A DNA stretch of 13,336 nucleotides, from positions 1-13,336 of the forward strand of contig JAPLUX010000096.1 in assembly GCA_026397455.1 (NCBI GenBank). Direction: 5' to 3'. Origin of the DNA: Candidatus Aenigmatarchaeota archaeon. Its GTDB lineage: Archaea > Aenigmatarchaeota > Aenigmatarchaeia > CG10238-14. The notes beneath the pieces are model-generated. The model did no database searches. It saw nothing but the letters and a program-made list of their open reading frames with translations, and was not told the DNA's origin. Shown in pieces: positions 5,675 through 12,041 of this stretch. The stretch's first letter is position 1. Each line of letters starts with the position of its first letter. Made by a program: the position numbers and the translations under genes.

Positions 5675-5684
5675 ATAGAAACAG
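5675..5684 (+). repeat. Candidate right attachment repeat
   Basis: This is the second exact copy of ATAGAAACAG (first at 1840-1849, same orientation). It ends directly at the rpoD stop codon (5685-5687), so integration left the rpoD reading frame intact. Confidence 0.5.
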
Positions 5685-6470
5685 TTATTTTAACTTTCTT
5701 AAATCTTTCGAGAATTCATCCAATTTTTCTTCAACTATGTCTATTGCTCTCGACACGATTTCTTCTGGCTTCAACCCGCATGCAGTCTCAACATTGAACA
5801 CGTAATTTGTCTCATCAGGTTCAACTTTTACCACACCGTTAGAAAGTTCCATACACTGTAAACATAAATTGCAATCGAGCAACTTACTGACTTTCAATTT
5901 TTTATCCTCGAATACAAACACATGTCTAGGACATCTTTTTTCATATTCCTCATTATCCCCATCCTTGCCAATAGTTATCTTCGGGATATTCCTGTAACCC
6001 ACTACAGCAGCTTGCCACTTTGCATGTTCCTTTCCTAGACCCAACTGTGCGAACGCTTCAAATTCTATCTCTTGTCCTTCTGTCAATTCTACAATCAGTA
6101 TCTTCTCATAAAAAGGTTTCATTTTTTCATCAGACGGTACCATGTCACCAGCATAAACCATGCAAGGACCTTTCTTCTTGAGTTTGAAACTCACTTGACA
6201 ATGTGTACAACCTTTTCCATCACATTTACAATCATTCTTAAAGTTGTAGAATTTTGCATCGTATACCAGTGGAATCAAACCAAGTCTACTGGCTATTATC
6301 TCATCCCATAAAACAGAATCATTCTTGACAAAATCAACCCATTCTATTGCCATAGTTGGGATTCCAGAAATCATTATCCTTCTCAACTCACCTGCCAAAG
6401 CAGAATTTATATCGTCGATAGTGAACCTTATCTTTTCCTTATTTTTTTCAAGAATCTTTATTTCCAACAA
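5685..6470 (-). CDS. rpoD: DNA-directed RNA polymerase subunit D (Rpo3)
   Basis: The 261-residue protein matches archaeal Rpo3, the alpha-like assembly subunit that pairs with subunit L. N-terminal SALAGELRRIMISGIPTMAI is the dimerisation region, and SRLGLIPLVYD and LGLGKEHAKWQ are family signatures. The inserted domain keeps two cysteine sets: C81, C83, C88, C91 (CKCDGKGCTHC) and C180, C200, C203, C206 (CPRH...DCNLCLQC). The latter is ferredoxin-like, as in Rpo3 proteins that hold a 4Fe-4S cluster. The frame opens with two TTG codons (6470 and 6467) after an in-frame stop. GGTGA at 6473-6477 is 4 bp from the second, the same spacing as at the 11116 gene, so translation probably starts at 6467. 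It is the last gene of the rps13-rps4-rps11-rpoD cluster. The candidate mobile element begins at its stop codon. Confidence 0.95.
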   Translation of the reverse strand: MLEIKILEKNKEKIRFTIDDINSALAGELRRIMISGIPTMAIEWVDFVKNDSVLWDEIIASRLGLIPLVYDAKFYNFKNDCKCDGKGCTHCQVSFKLKKKGPCMVYAGDMVPSDEKMKPFYEKILIVELTEGQEIEFEAFAQLGLGKEHAKWQAAVVGYRNIPKITIGKDGDNEEYEKRCPRHVFVFEDKKLKVSKLLDCNLCLQCMELSNGVVKVEPDETNYVFNVETACGLKPEEIVSRAIDIVEEKLDEFSKDLRKLK

Positions 6471-6526
6471 ATCACCATTTGACTAGATTTTTGTGAACAT
6501 ATAATTTAAGTTTATGGTTAAAATTT

Positions 6527-6982
6527 TTACACCCTTCTTCCTCTTCTTCCACCTTTTCTTTTTGTGCTGTCTGATGGAATGGGTGTAACATCTTCAATCA
6601 CACTGATCCTCAACCCACTCCTAGCTAAAGCTCTTATAGCAGGCTGTGCACCAGCTCCAGGAGCTTTTTTATGATGACCGCCCATTCCTCTCACTCTGAT
6701 GTTGACGCCGATGATACCTTTTTCTTTCGCATCTTCTGCTGCACGCTTGGCAGCTTGCATCGCTGGGAAAGGTTCACCGCCTTCTCTGTCCTTATCTGTC
6801 ATCATACCGCCAGAATATCTTGCTATAGTTTCAGACCCGGTGACGTCTGTTATATGAACGATCGTACTGTTTACAGTTGAAAAAATATGAGCAACACCCC
6901 AAGTCCCTGCTTTGAAAGCTTTAATCTCGTATTTCCTTCCCTTGACTGGTTTCTTTTCTATCTTTTCTTTTTCTTCAGCCAT
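6527..6982 (-). CDS. rps11: Ribosomal protein uS11
   Basis: The 151-residue protein is a clear uS11. After a charged archaeal N-terminal tail (about 1-18) come [21 protein letters not shown] (29-49 region), the M-M-T-D-K-D-R-E-G segment, [19 protein letters not shown], and the C-terminal [20 protein letters not shown] with the basic end [11 protein letters not shown]. It sits on the platform of the small subunit near the 3' end of 16S rRNA. It overlaps the end of rps4 by 8 bp, indicating co-translation, and is 56 bp from rpoD. Length and motifs are normal for archaea. Confidence 0.97.
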   Translation of the reverse strand: MAEEKEKIEKKPVKGRKYEIKAFKAGTWGVAHIFSTVNSTIVHITDVTGSETIARYSGGMMTDKDREGGEPFPAMQAAKRAAEDAKEKGIIGVNIRVRGMGGHHKKAPGAGAQPAIRALARSGLRISVIEDVTPIPSDSTKRKGGRRGRRV

Positions 6983-7475
6983 TTATCTCACTTTCTTTAG
7001 GTTTTGGTGTTTTTACTCCTAACTCTTTGTAGAATGATATCTTATCTTCTAAATTTATTGGTACGAGAAAATTAGGATACCTAATCTTCCTTCCTTCAAC
7101 AGCGATGTGACAGTGTGTTATGAGTTGTCTAGCTTGTTTTGATGTATTTGCAAGAGTTTTTCTGAGAACGACGGTTTGCAACCTTCTGTCGAGCAAATTC
7201 TCCACAGTCAAACTCAATACAGAATCGAGGTTAGCATCCTTACCCAACAAACCCATCTTGTTAAGTTTATCCAACAATATTTTTTCTTGCACTTTATCTC
7301 TTGTTGCTGCTAAAAACCTTGCCCTTCTTTTAAAATCTCTCATTATCGACTCTGATTTCCAAAGCTCAGCTTTTCTTCTCAAACCATAAGTCTTCATCAA
7401 TACAGTCTCTTTTTCCATTCGTTCTTTATTCCAAGGATGTCTTGGCTTCTGGAATGTCCTCTTTATCTTTCTCAT
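6975..7475 (-). CDS. rps4: Ribosomal protein uS4
   Basis: The 166-residue product is an archaeal-type uS4. It has a basic N terminus ([14 protein letters not shown]), the conserved helical region [21 protein letters not shown] (interrupted by normal variation), and an S4 RNA-binding domain from about residue 93 ([42 protein letters not shown]). uS4 is a primary assembly protein of the small subunit. The gene overlaps rps13 upstream by 4 bp and rps11 downstream by 8 bp, so the three are tightly coupled. It is slightly shorter than many archaeal homologues because the C-terminal tail is short. Confidence 0.96.
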   Translation of the reverse strand: MRKIKRTFQKPRHPWNKERMEKETVLMKTYGLRRKAELWKSESIMRDFKRRARFLAATRDKVQEKILLDKLNKMGLLGKDANLDSVLSLTVENLLDRRLQTVVLRKTLANTSKQARQLITHCHIAVEGRKIRYPNFLVPINLEDKISFYKELGVKTPKPKESEING

Positions 7476-7954
7476 TCTTTTTTCTCCTTCTTAGCAGTAG
7501 CGGGCATAAGTTTCTTTTTGACGACACCGACAGTCGTTCCCCCTCTGAATGAACTCCTTGTTCTTTGTCCCCTGACTGGCAATCCAAACATGTGTCTAAT
7601 TCCTTTGTACGATTTTATCTTTATCATCCTCTTGATGTCCTGTTCTAGCATGAAATTTAAATCAACCGCAACTAAATGTCTGTCCTCTCCAGTCTCTATA
7701 TCCTTCCTTCTGTTAACCATCCATGAAGGTACCCCGAATTTTATCGGGTTGCTTATAGTCTCTTCAATCTTTTTTATATCAGAAGTAGTCAGAGTACCAA
7801 CCTTTCTTCTACGATCAAAATTATGAATTCTGCAAACAGCACTGGCTAAGGAACCACCAACACCCTTTATTCTTATTAAAGATGAATATAATTGATTCTC
7901 ACCTTTAATATCGGTTCCAGCTATTCTCACAATTCCTTTTATTTCTTCTGGCAT
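7472..7954 (-). CDS. rps13: Ribosomal protein uS13
   Basis: The 160-residue protein is uS13 of the archaeal type, at the head of the small subunit and contacting tRNA and the large subunit. Seen are VRIAGTDIKGENQLYSSL near the N terminus, IKGVGGSLASAVC (helix-hairpin-helix region), the archaeal middle region with PSWMVNRRKDIETGEDRHLV, and the signature SYKGIRHMFGLPVRGQRTRS followed by FRGGTTVGV. It is the first gene of the rps13-rps4-rps11-rpoD operon. A TATA-like box (TTTTATATC, 7978-7986 on the minus strand) lies 24-32 bp before the ATG, pointing to a leaderless or very short leader. Confidence 0.97.
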   Translation of the reverse strand: MPEEIKGIVRIAGTDIKGENQLYSSLIRIKGVGGSLASAVCRIHNFDRRRKVGTLTTSDIKKIEETISNPIKFGVPSWMVNRRKDIETGEDRHLVAVDLNFMLEQDIKRMIKIKSYKGIRHMFGLPVRGQRTRSSFRGGTTVGVVKKKLMPATAKKEKKE

Positions 7955-7977
7955 ACAATCAATAGTGTTTTATTTTT

Positions 7978-7986
7978 GATATAAAA
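7978..7986 (-). promoter_or_regulatory. TATA-like box of the rps13-rps4-rps11-rpoD operon
   Basis: TTTTATATC on the minus strand lies 24-32 bp upstream of the rps13 ATG (7954), in the gap after tRNA-Ala. The spacing fits an archaeal promoter with almost no 5' leader. Confidence 0.55.
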
Positions 7987-8007
7987 GTTTTTAAAACTTC
8001 TTAAATA

Positions 8008-8091
8008 TGGACCGACCGGGATTTGAACCCAGAGCCTCTTCCATTTCAGTAATATTGCCGAGGAAGCGATCTACCGTTGATCTATCGGCCC
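8008..8091 (-). tRNA. tRNA-Ala (anticodon GGC) with a 12-nt intron
   Basis: On the minus strand, GGGCCGA (8091-8085) pairs with TCGGTCC, including G3:U70, the alanine identity pair. The discriminator is A at 8008 and no CCA is encoded. D stem GATC/GATC, anticodon stem CTTCC/GGAAG and T arm CTGGG-TTCAAAT-CCCGG are intact. The loop has 12 extra bases at 8044-8055. UCGG pairs with CUGA (U-A, C-G, G-U, G-C) as the four-pair central helix, with CAA and AAU bulges: a relaxed bulge-helix-bulge at canonical position 37/38. Splicing gives loop UCGGCAU and anticodon GGC. Position 33 is C rather than the near-universal U. It lies between rpl24e and rps13. Confidence 0.93.
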
Positions 8092-8112
8092 TTTCGATTC
8101 TTAAAAAAATAA

Positions 8113-8286
8113 TTATTCTTTCTTCCTAAATACTTCAGTCCATTTTATTCTCTTGGGATCTCTTCCCATCTTATAATTTTTCTCGCATTTTCTGGAACAA
8201 AAGTACTTAACGACACCAGATTTAAGGACTACCATTTTTCCAGTCCCGATGCTTATTTTTCTACCGCAAAAAGAGCATTTAGTCAA
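8113..8286 (-). CDS. rpl24e: Ribosomal protein eL24
   Basis: This small zinc-ribbon ribosomal protein of the large subunit has C4-x2-C7 (KCSFC) and C30-x3-C34 (FCSRKC), the GTGKMVV segment and the conserved end KNYKMGRDPKRIKWT. I place the start at TTG 8286. It gives MTKCSFCG, the usual N terminus, and lies one base after the rps28e stop codon (8288-8290). An in-frame ATG at 8313 would add nine residues and overlap rps28e by 26 bp. Length from the TTG is 57 residues, normal for archaea. It is co-transcribed with rps28e and rpl7ae, and tRNA-Ala follows 22 bp downstream. Confidence 0.93.
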   Translation of the reverse strand: MTKCSFCGRKISIGTGKMVVLKSGVVKYFCSRKCEKNYKMGRDPKRIKWTEVFRKKE

Positions 8287-8287
8287 C

Positions 8288-8497
8288 TTATCTACCTTCC
8301 ATCGATCCAACACTTTCCATTTCAGTCTCTCTGAGCATCAGTATGTCTCCTTCTCTTATCGGACCAAAAATATTTCTTGTCAGTATCTTTCCTTTGTCAG
8401 GTCCATCGAGAACTCTACATCTAACTCGCATTACTCCTCTCACTCCTGATCTTCCTAACAATTGAACGACTTCTGCTGGTACTGCTTCTTCTGGCAT
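8288..8497 (-). CDS. rps28e: Ribosomal protein eS28
   Basis: The 69-residue protein matches eS28 of the small subunit. It has [22 protein letters not shown] (S1-like beta strands), [22 protein letters not shown], and the end LRETEME. The family usually ends near LRETEREA; here a short tail (SVGSMEGR) follows. It lies 4 bp from the rpl7ae stop codon and directly precedes rpl24e, the common archaeal L7Ae-S28e-L24e order. Confidence 0.96.
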   Translation of the reverse strand: MPEEAVPAEVVQLLGRSGVRGVMRVRCRVLDGPDKGKILTRNIFGPIREGDILMLRETEMESVGSMEGR

Positions 8498-8501
8498 TTC
8501 A

Positions 8502-8858
8502 TCACTTCTTTATAGTCTTTATTTTTTTAATGATTTCCTCGATTATATCTTTAGCTTCACCTGCTTCAACTATACATGCTGAAGCTGTGGTGACATTAAT
8601 ACCTATAGCTCTACCGAGTTCTTCTTTGGATGGTACGTAGACATACTCGCATTTCTTCTCTTCACAAATAACGGGTAAATGCATGACGATTTCTTTAGGT
8701 TCAACGTCCTTGGCAATAACAACCAGTTTTACGTTACCTCTCTCTATGGCCTTAGTCGTTTCATTTGTACCTTTTCTAATTTTTCCAGTATTCTTAGCAA
8801 TTTCTAAAGCTTGTAAAACTCTATCAACCAAATCTTTTGGTATTTCAAATTCAGCCAT
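8502..8858 (-). CDS. rpl7ae: Ribosomal protein L7Ae (kink-turn RNA-binding protein)
   Basis: The 118-residue protein is archaeal L7Ae. It binds kink-turns in 23S rRNA, in box C/D and H/ACA guide RNPs and in RNase P. The RNA-binding signature [17 protein letters not shown] (25-41) is intact, followed by [23 protein letters not shown] and the [12 protein letters not shown] segment. I choose ATG 8858 over TTG 8861: GGAGGTG (8866-8872) sits 7 bases upstream, a strong ribosome binding site. It is the first gene of the L7Ae-S28e-L24e cluster. Confidence 0.96.
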   Translation of the reverse strand: MAEFEIPKDLVDRVLQALEIAKNTGKIRKGTNETTKAIERGNVKLVVIAKDVEPKEIVMHLPVICEEKKCEYVYVPSKEELGRAIGINVTTASACIVEAGEAKDIIEEIIKKIKTIKK

Positions 8859-8865
8859 CAAATTT

Positions 8866-8872
8866 CACCTCC
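8866..8872 (-). promoter_or_regulatory. Strong Shine-Dalgarno sequence of rpl7ae
   Basis: GGAGGTG on the minus strand lies 7 bases before ATG 8858 and decides this start. It contrasts with the leaderless-looking starts at 857, 4341 and 7954. Confidence 0.75.
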
Positions 8873-8912
8873 GAATTACGGATCAATCCTCATTCTCGCT
8901 AAACAAAACAAG

Positions 8913-8930
8913 TATTTAATATTTATAAAT
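8913..8930 (-). promoter_or_regulatory. TATA-like region for the rpl7ae cluster
   Basis: The minus strand reads ATTTATAAATATTAAATA here. A TATA box in this run would start transcription near 8890, leaving a leader of about 30 nt that contains the Shine-Dalgarno sequence. Confidence 0.5.
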
Positions 8931-8933
8931 GTT

Positions 8934-9266
8934 TCATTTGTGAGTGAAATAAAGAACGATTTCTGGTATTGTTTGATCGATTCTACAAAAAGCAAACCTG
9001 ACTAGTTGAATTCTTTCATCCACTTTGAGCTTCTTGATTTCATGTTCTGCTATACCTTTTTTCAAACTACTATCAAACATTACAATTTTTATAGGAACAT
9101 TTTCTTCAGAAACCCATTGTATTTTAGGCATTTTCATCTCTACTTCTTTGGATGTGAATTTCGCTTGTATGTCTAATTTCACGTTGAACAATCCGATTAG
9201 ACGAACTTCCTTTCCCTTGAATTTATCGAAATCATCTTTCTGTTGAAACTTTCTAGTACATCCCAT
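8934..9266 (-). pseudogene. gltX: C-terminal anticodon-binding domain of glutamyl-tRNA synthetase, in the -1 frame
   Basis: This frame encodes the distal beta-barrel of archaeal GluRS: KGKEVRLIGLFNVKLD (17-32), PKIQWVSEENVPIKIVMFD (47-65), GIAEHEIKKLKVDERIQLV (71-89), FAFCRID (91-97) and the terminal YFTHK. These match the end of normal GluRS proteins in order. It overlaps the 3' end of the main gltX frame by 70 bp and lies one base behind it. The first 15 or so residues from ATG 9266 look like out-of-frame read-through of the upstream domain, so the real homology starts around 9230. The roughly 60 residues normally joining the catalytic core to this part (the IDPIA-x-RYFFV region) are not found in either frame. 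It could be a decayed gene end, a separately translated subunit, a frameshift product or a sequence error. Confidence 0.75.
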
Positions 9267-10417
9267 GTTAGCATGGATTCTGTTTTAGTAACACCAGTCG
9301 ATACCAAGAATTCTTTTATTCCTTCTGGGTCAAAACCCCTTCTCCTCAATGCTATCAAAGTAACCAATCTTGGGTCATCCCATCCTGTCAATTGTTTGTT
9401 CTGTATCATCTCTCTAATCTGTCTACCGGAAGATGGAACGCCTTCTAGATTAAACCTCGCCATTTCAGTTATGTAAGTAATTTTTAAATTGACTGCTTTT
9501 TGAATGAACTGTTGTAATTCTCTTCTCATCTCAAATTCTTTTGACCTGACTCTGTGTGTCACACCTTCCCATCCGTCCATCAATGAAGTAGCAAAATCAT
9601 ACATCGGCCATAGTCTGTATTTTTTACCAGTTCTGACGTGTGGGTGATCTATAATTCTCATAATACTAGGGTCTCTCATCGCAGCATTTTTATTATCCAT
9701 TGAAATCTTGATCCTGACAGAAGCTTCACCTTCTTTGAAAGTTGTCAACATTTTTTTCCATAGTTCAATGTTTTTTTCAGTAGAATTATTCCTACATTTA
9801 CACTCTACCATGAACCTTCTATTTTTCTTGATTTTGTCCTGTTCACAAACACACACATAGGATTTATTCTCTTTGATTAGTTTTTCAGTTGCTTCATAGA
9901 ATTCTTCTATATGATCAGAAGTGTAATCGAGTCTATCCCATTTTATACCAAACCATTTTAAACCTTCTAAGAAAACATCATAATATTCTTTTTTAGCAGC
10001 CAATGGGTTTGTGTCTTCGAATCGAAGAATAAATTTGCCTTTGTACTTCTTAGCATACAGATAGTTGACTAACGCAGCTTTTGCATGTCCGATGTGTGGA
10101 TATTTACTTGGTTCGGGTGGGAATGCTGTCACTACTTTACCAATCTTAGCATCGGGTAAATCTGATAATTCTTTTTTTTCTTCAACTTTTTTCTCGATGG
10201 TTACTCCGAGTTTTTTCATTTCGTTTTCTTGTTTTTCTTTACTCCATGAATTTACATCTGTAACAGTTTTTTTAATCTCAGGAATTATTCCCTTGATTTT
10301 ATTCCTAAATTCTGGTTTCTCACTAAGAATTTTACCTAAAACTGCTTGTATATCAGCTTTACCTTCATGCTGAATAGCATTCAGGATTGCATACTTGAGT
10401 ATAATTTTTTTATCCAT
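9197..10417 (-). CDS. gltX: Glutamyl-tRNA synthetase, N-terminal and catalytic part (C-terminally broken)
   Basis: The enzyme charges tRNA-Glu (and, in many archaea, tRNA-Gln). Residues 1-85 form the archaeal helical N-terminal extension. The class I catalytic domain follows with FPPEPSKYPHIGHAKAAL (HIGH-type motif 108-111), LRFEDTNP (131-138) and WPMYDFATSLMDGWEGVTH. The KMSKS-like position reads VPSSGRQIREM, lacking the usual SK lysine; some archaeal GluRS are divergent here, so loss of activity is not certain. TGWDDPRLVTLIALRRRG and LTWDVLESFNRK are typical of the family end of this domain. After FNRK (about residue 394) the frame departs from the family and stops at residue 406, whereas archaeal GluRS are about 550 residues. 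The remaining C-terminal domain is in the -1 frame at 8934-9240. Confidence 0.9.
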   Translation of the reverse strand: MDKKIILKYAILNAIQHEGKADIQAVLGKILSEKPEFRNKIKGIIPEIKKTVTDVNSWSKEKQENEMKKLGVTIEKKVEEKKELSDLPDAKIGKVVTAFPPEPSKYPHIGHAKAALVNYLYAKKYKGKFILRFEDTNPLAAKKEYYDVFLEGLKWFGIKWDRLDYTSDHIEEFYEATEKLIKENKSYVCVCEQDKIKKNRRFMVECKCRNNSTEKNIELWKKMLTTFKEGEASVRIKISMDNKNAAMRDPSIMRIIDHPHVRTGKKYRLWPMYDFATSLMDGWEGVTHRVRSKEFEMRRELQQFIQKAVNLKITYITEMARFNLEGVPSSGRQIREMIQNKQLTGWDDPRLVTLIALRRRGFDPEGIKEFLVSTGVTKTESMLTWDVLESFNRKMISINSRERKFV

Positions 10418-10426
10418 AATTATTAT

Positions 10427-10453
10427 GTAAAAAAAAGAAATAAAAAGAAAAAG
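10427..10453 (-). terminator. Poly-U type terminator downstream of the secreted-protein gene
   Basis: On the minus strand the 54-bp gap after the 10472 gene reads as T-rich runs (CTTTTTCTTTTTATTTC then TTTTTTTT) with no hairpin, as expected for archaeal oligo-U termination. Confidence 0.5.
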
Positions 10454-10471
10454 GATGGTAGGTCAATCATC

Positions 10472-11116
10472 TTATTTTCCTTTTTCACTCCATTCTGCTA
10501 TTGGTTTTGCTTGTGAGATTAGATTTTCTGCTGTCACACCTGCTTTTGCACCCATACTTGGAGCCATGCCTTGAGTCAATTGTTTGAACACAGGCATTAA
10601 AGGCATAACTTGTGTTTCTCTGACTACAGGTTCTGGATTAACTACTCCGTATCTTATCGGTTCGAATGTTATGATGTAGTTCTTGTAGATTGCTGAAATA
10701 CTAATACCATCTGAAAATTCTTGTGCTGACAATGTCATAACATTCCCGTAATCGTCTCTGTACTTGAACATTCTCGTGTTCGTGTTCCAGTCATACCTGC
10801 TCTCTATCTGTTGCATTCTGTTAAAATCTCCACCTAAGATAAGGTACATCTTTGTATCCCAGTTATAATTGAATATGACGAACAAGACTGGTTCTGTCGT
10901 CAGATAATATCTATCAACTGCAACACCGTTTGCCATCTGAACATCATACGATGTTTTTGGAGGTATCGGTTGAATGGGTTGTATAGGTTTTTGTATAATA
11001 CATCCATTGCCCCAATTCAAGGCACATGTCTCTTTCAACTGTTGTTCTGCGAAAACCACTGATGTTATCGCTAGACCGAATAGCAGAATTGCTGATATTA
11101 TTACTGCTCTTTTCAT
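10472..11116 (-). CDS. Secreted or membrane-tethered protein of unknown function
   Basis: The 214-residue protein begins with a signal peptide or N-terminal anchor (KRAVIISAILLFGLAITSVVFA, residues 2-23), with a likely cleavage after VFA-EQ. Then comes a proline-rich linker (KPIQPIQPIPPK). The beta-rich body contains two related aromatic motifs, FNYNWDTKMYLI and ESRYDWNTNTRMFKY, with GGDFNRM between them. The C-terminal part is low in charge (MPLMPVFKQLTQGMAPSMGAK) and ends WSEKGK. Two cysteines in the mature N-terminal part (CALNWGNGC) could form a disulfide. No family is recognised. AGGTGA (11121-11126) is 4 bp before the ATG, and a TATA-like ATATATTTT box lies near 11166-11174. The gene seems to be a single transcription unit with its own terminator. 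Confidence 0.75.
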   Translation of the reverse strand: MKRAVIISAILLFGLAITSVVFAEQQLKETCALNWGNGCIIQKPIQPIQPIPPKTSYDVQMANGVAVDRYYLTTEPVLFVIFNYNWDTKMYLILGGDFNRMQQIESRYDWNTNTRMFKYRDDYGNVMTLSAQEFSDGISISAIYKNYIITFEPIRYGVVNPEPVVRETQVMPLMPVFKQLTQGMAPSMGAKAGVTAENLISQAKPIAEWSEKGK

Positions 11117-11165
11117 TCAATCACCTAAGAAAAACTGAAAAATTTACGTTTATCAATGGTTAGGA

Positions 11166-11174
11166 AAATATATG
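11166..11174 (-). promoter_or_regulatory. TATA-like box of the secreted-protein gene
   Basis: The minus strand reads CATATATTTTCC here, about 50-58 bp before ATG 11116. A start site near 11142 would leave a leader of about 25 nt holding the AGGTGA binding site at 11121-11126. Confidence 0.45.
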
Positions 11175-11204
11175 GCATTCACCCTAAGATTTTTGCAAAG
11201 TCAA

Positions 11205-12041
11205 TTATTCGAGAATAATACTCCCGTAACCCACTACAGAACTTCTATCCTGTGTTACATCTCCTGATGTTGCATATTTTAACAACTCACCTTTTTTTGC
11301 ACCGAGTTCTTTTGCAGCTATGATAGTTATTGCAATCGGACCAAAACCACAGATTGATGCATTTTTTTCTTGAATCCTAGCAAAGAAATCTTTTTCATCT
11401 AATTTTAATATGGCATCGATCACGTATTTGTCAGTTGCATAAGCAAAATCATATGGAATATAATGTGAGAAATCTGAACTAGCGATGATAATCCATTTTT
11501 TCTTCTCTTTCTTCAAAACTTTTGCTATCGATTTACCAACAACTTTGCATTCTTCTAAAAAATCAAAACTTGGGAATTCATTCATCACACAAATTGGTAT
11601 AAACTTGAAATCTTCTCCGAATCGATATTGCAGGAAAGGTAATTGCACTTCAATCGAATGTTCTGATTCATGTGATAGAATGTCAAACTCTAATAATGGA
11701 CAACTTTCAATTAATTTCTTCGCTGTTTTATCTTCTATGTTAGCAGAGCCTAGAGGAGTCTTCCATAAACCTTCTCTCATCAATCCGAACCTTGAGCCAA
11801 AACCACTGTGGTTAGGACCGAGAATTATGTAATTACATTTTGGAATTTTGGAATAAGTCCACGCCGCTACATGTCCAGAGTAAGGATAACCTGCGTGTGG
11901 AACTACTGCAGCGATGAAATTTTCTTCTTCTATTTTTTTAGGTCCTAATTTGTGATCGAAGCAACTTTTAATTTGTTTTTTTAACATTTCTGAATTCAGA
12001 TTATAGAACATTCCTGCTACGGTTGGTTGTCGGATTATCAT
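11205..12041 (-). CDS. amrB: MEMO1 family protein (AmmeMemoRadiSam system protein B)
   Basis: The 278-residue protein matches the MEMO family, related in fold to extradiol dioxygenases and LigB. It begins IRQPTVAGMFYN, typical of the family. VVPHAGYPYSGHVAA gives candidate metal ligand H49, LGPNHSG gives H78 and SICGFGP gives C231, matching the His-His-Cys metal site described for human MEMO1. SHESEHSIEVQLPFLQY and IIASSDFSHY are further family blocks. The exact reaction in archaea is unknown; the family is linked by co-occurrence to AMMECR1 and a radical SAM enzyme, neither of which is in this window. It overlaps the CCA-adding enzyme gene by 4 bp (ATGA), so it is almost certainly co-translated with it. 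Confidence 0.93.
   Translation of the reverse strand: MIIRQPTVAGMFYNLNSEMLKKQIKSCFDHKLGPKKIEEENFIAAVVPHAGYPYSGHVAAWTYSKIPKCNYIILGPNHSGFGSRFGLMREGLWKTPLGSANIEDKTAKKLIESCPLLEFDILSHESEHSIEVQLPFLQYRFGEDFKFIPICVMNEFPSFDFLEECKVVGKSIAKVLKKEKKKWIIIASSDFSHYIPYDFAYATDKYVIDAILKLDEKDFFARIQEKNASICGFGPIAITIIAAKELGAKKGELLKYATSGDVTQDRSSVVGYGSIILE

Larger units (their letters stand above)
1840..5684. mobile_element. Candidate integrated plasmid-like element (Rep + tyrosine integrase)
   Basis: The segment lies between two host loci, tRNA-Leu and rpoD. It is visibly more AT-rich in its coding regions than the neighbouring ribosomal genes. It holds a tyrosine recombinase, an HUH rolling-circle replication initiator and a set of small genes of no recognised family. 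The direct repeat ATAGAAACAG occurs at 1840-1849 and again at 5675-5684, the second copy abutting the rpoD stop codon and lying about 53 bp upstream of the integrase start. Similarity continues past the repeat (ATTATTTAA versus TTATTTTAA, one-base offset). Excision at the repeats would leave rpoD and tRNA-Leu 25 bp apart, consistent with the compact host layout. The borders are inferred from one short repeat and could be off by some bases. Confidence 0.72.

Noticed and set aside
7437..7826. Long plus-strand frame opposite rps13 and rps4
   Set aside because: It is antisense to two certain ribosomal protein genes, with no motif, promoter or binding site. It is a shadow of their codon pattern.
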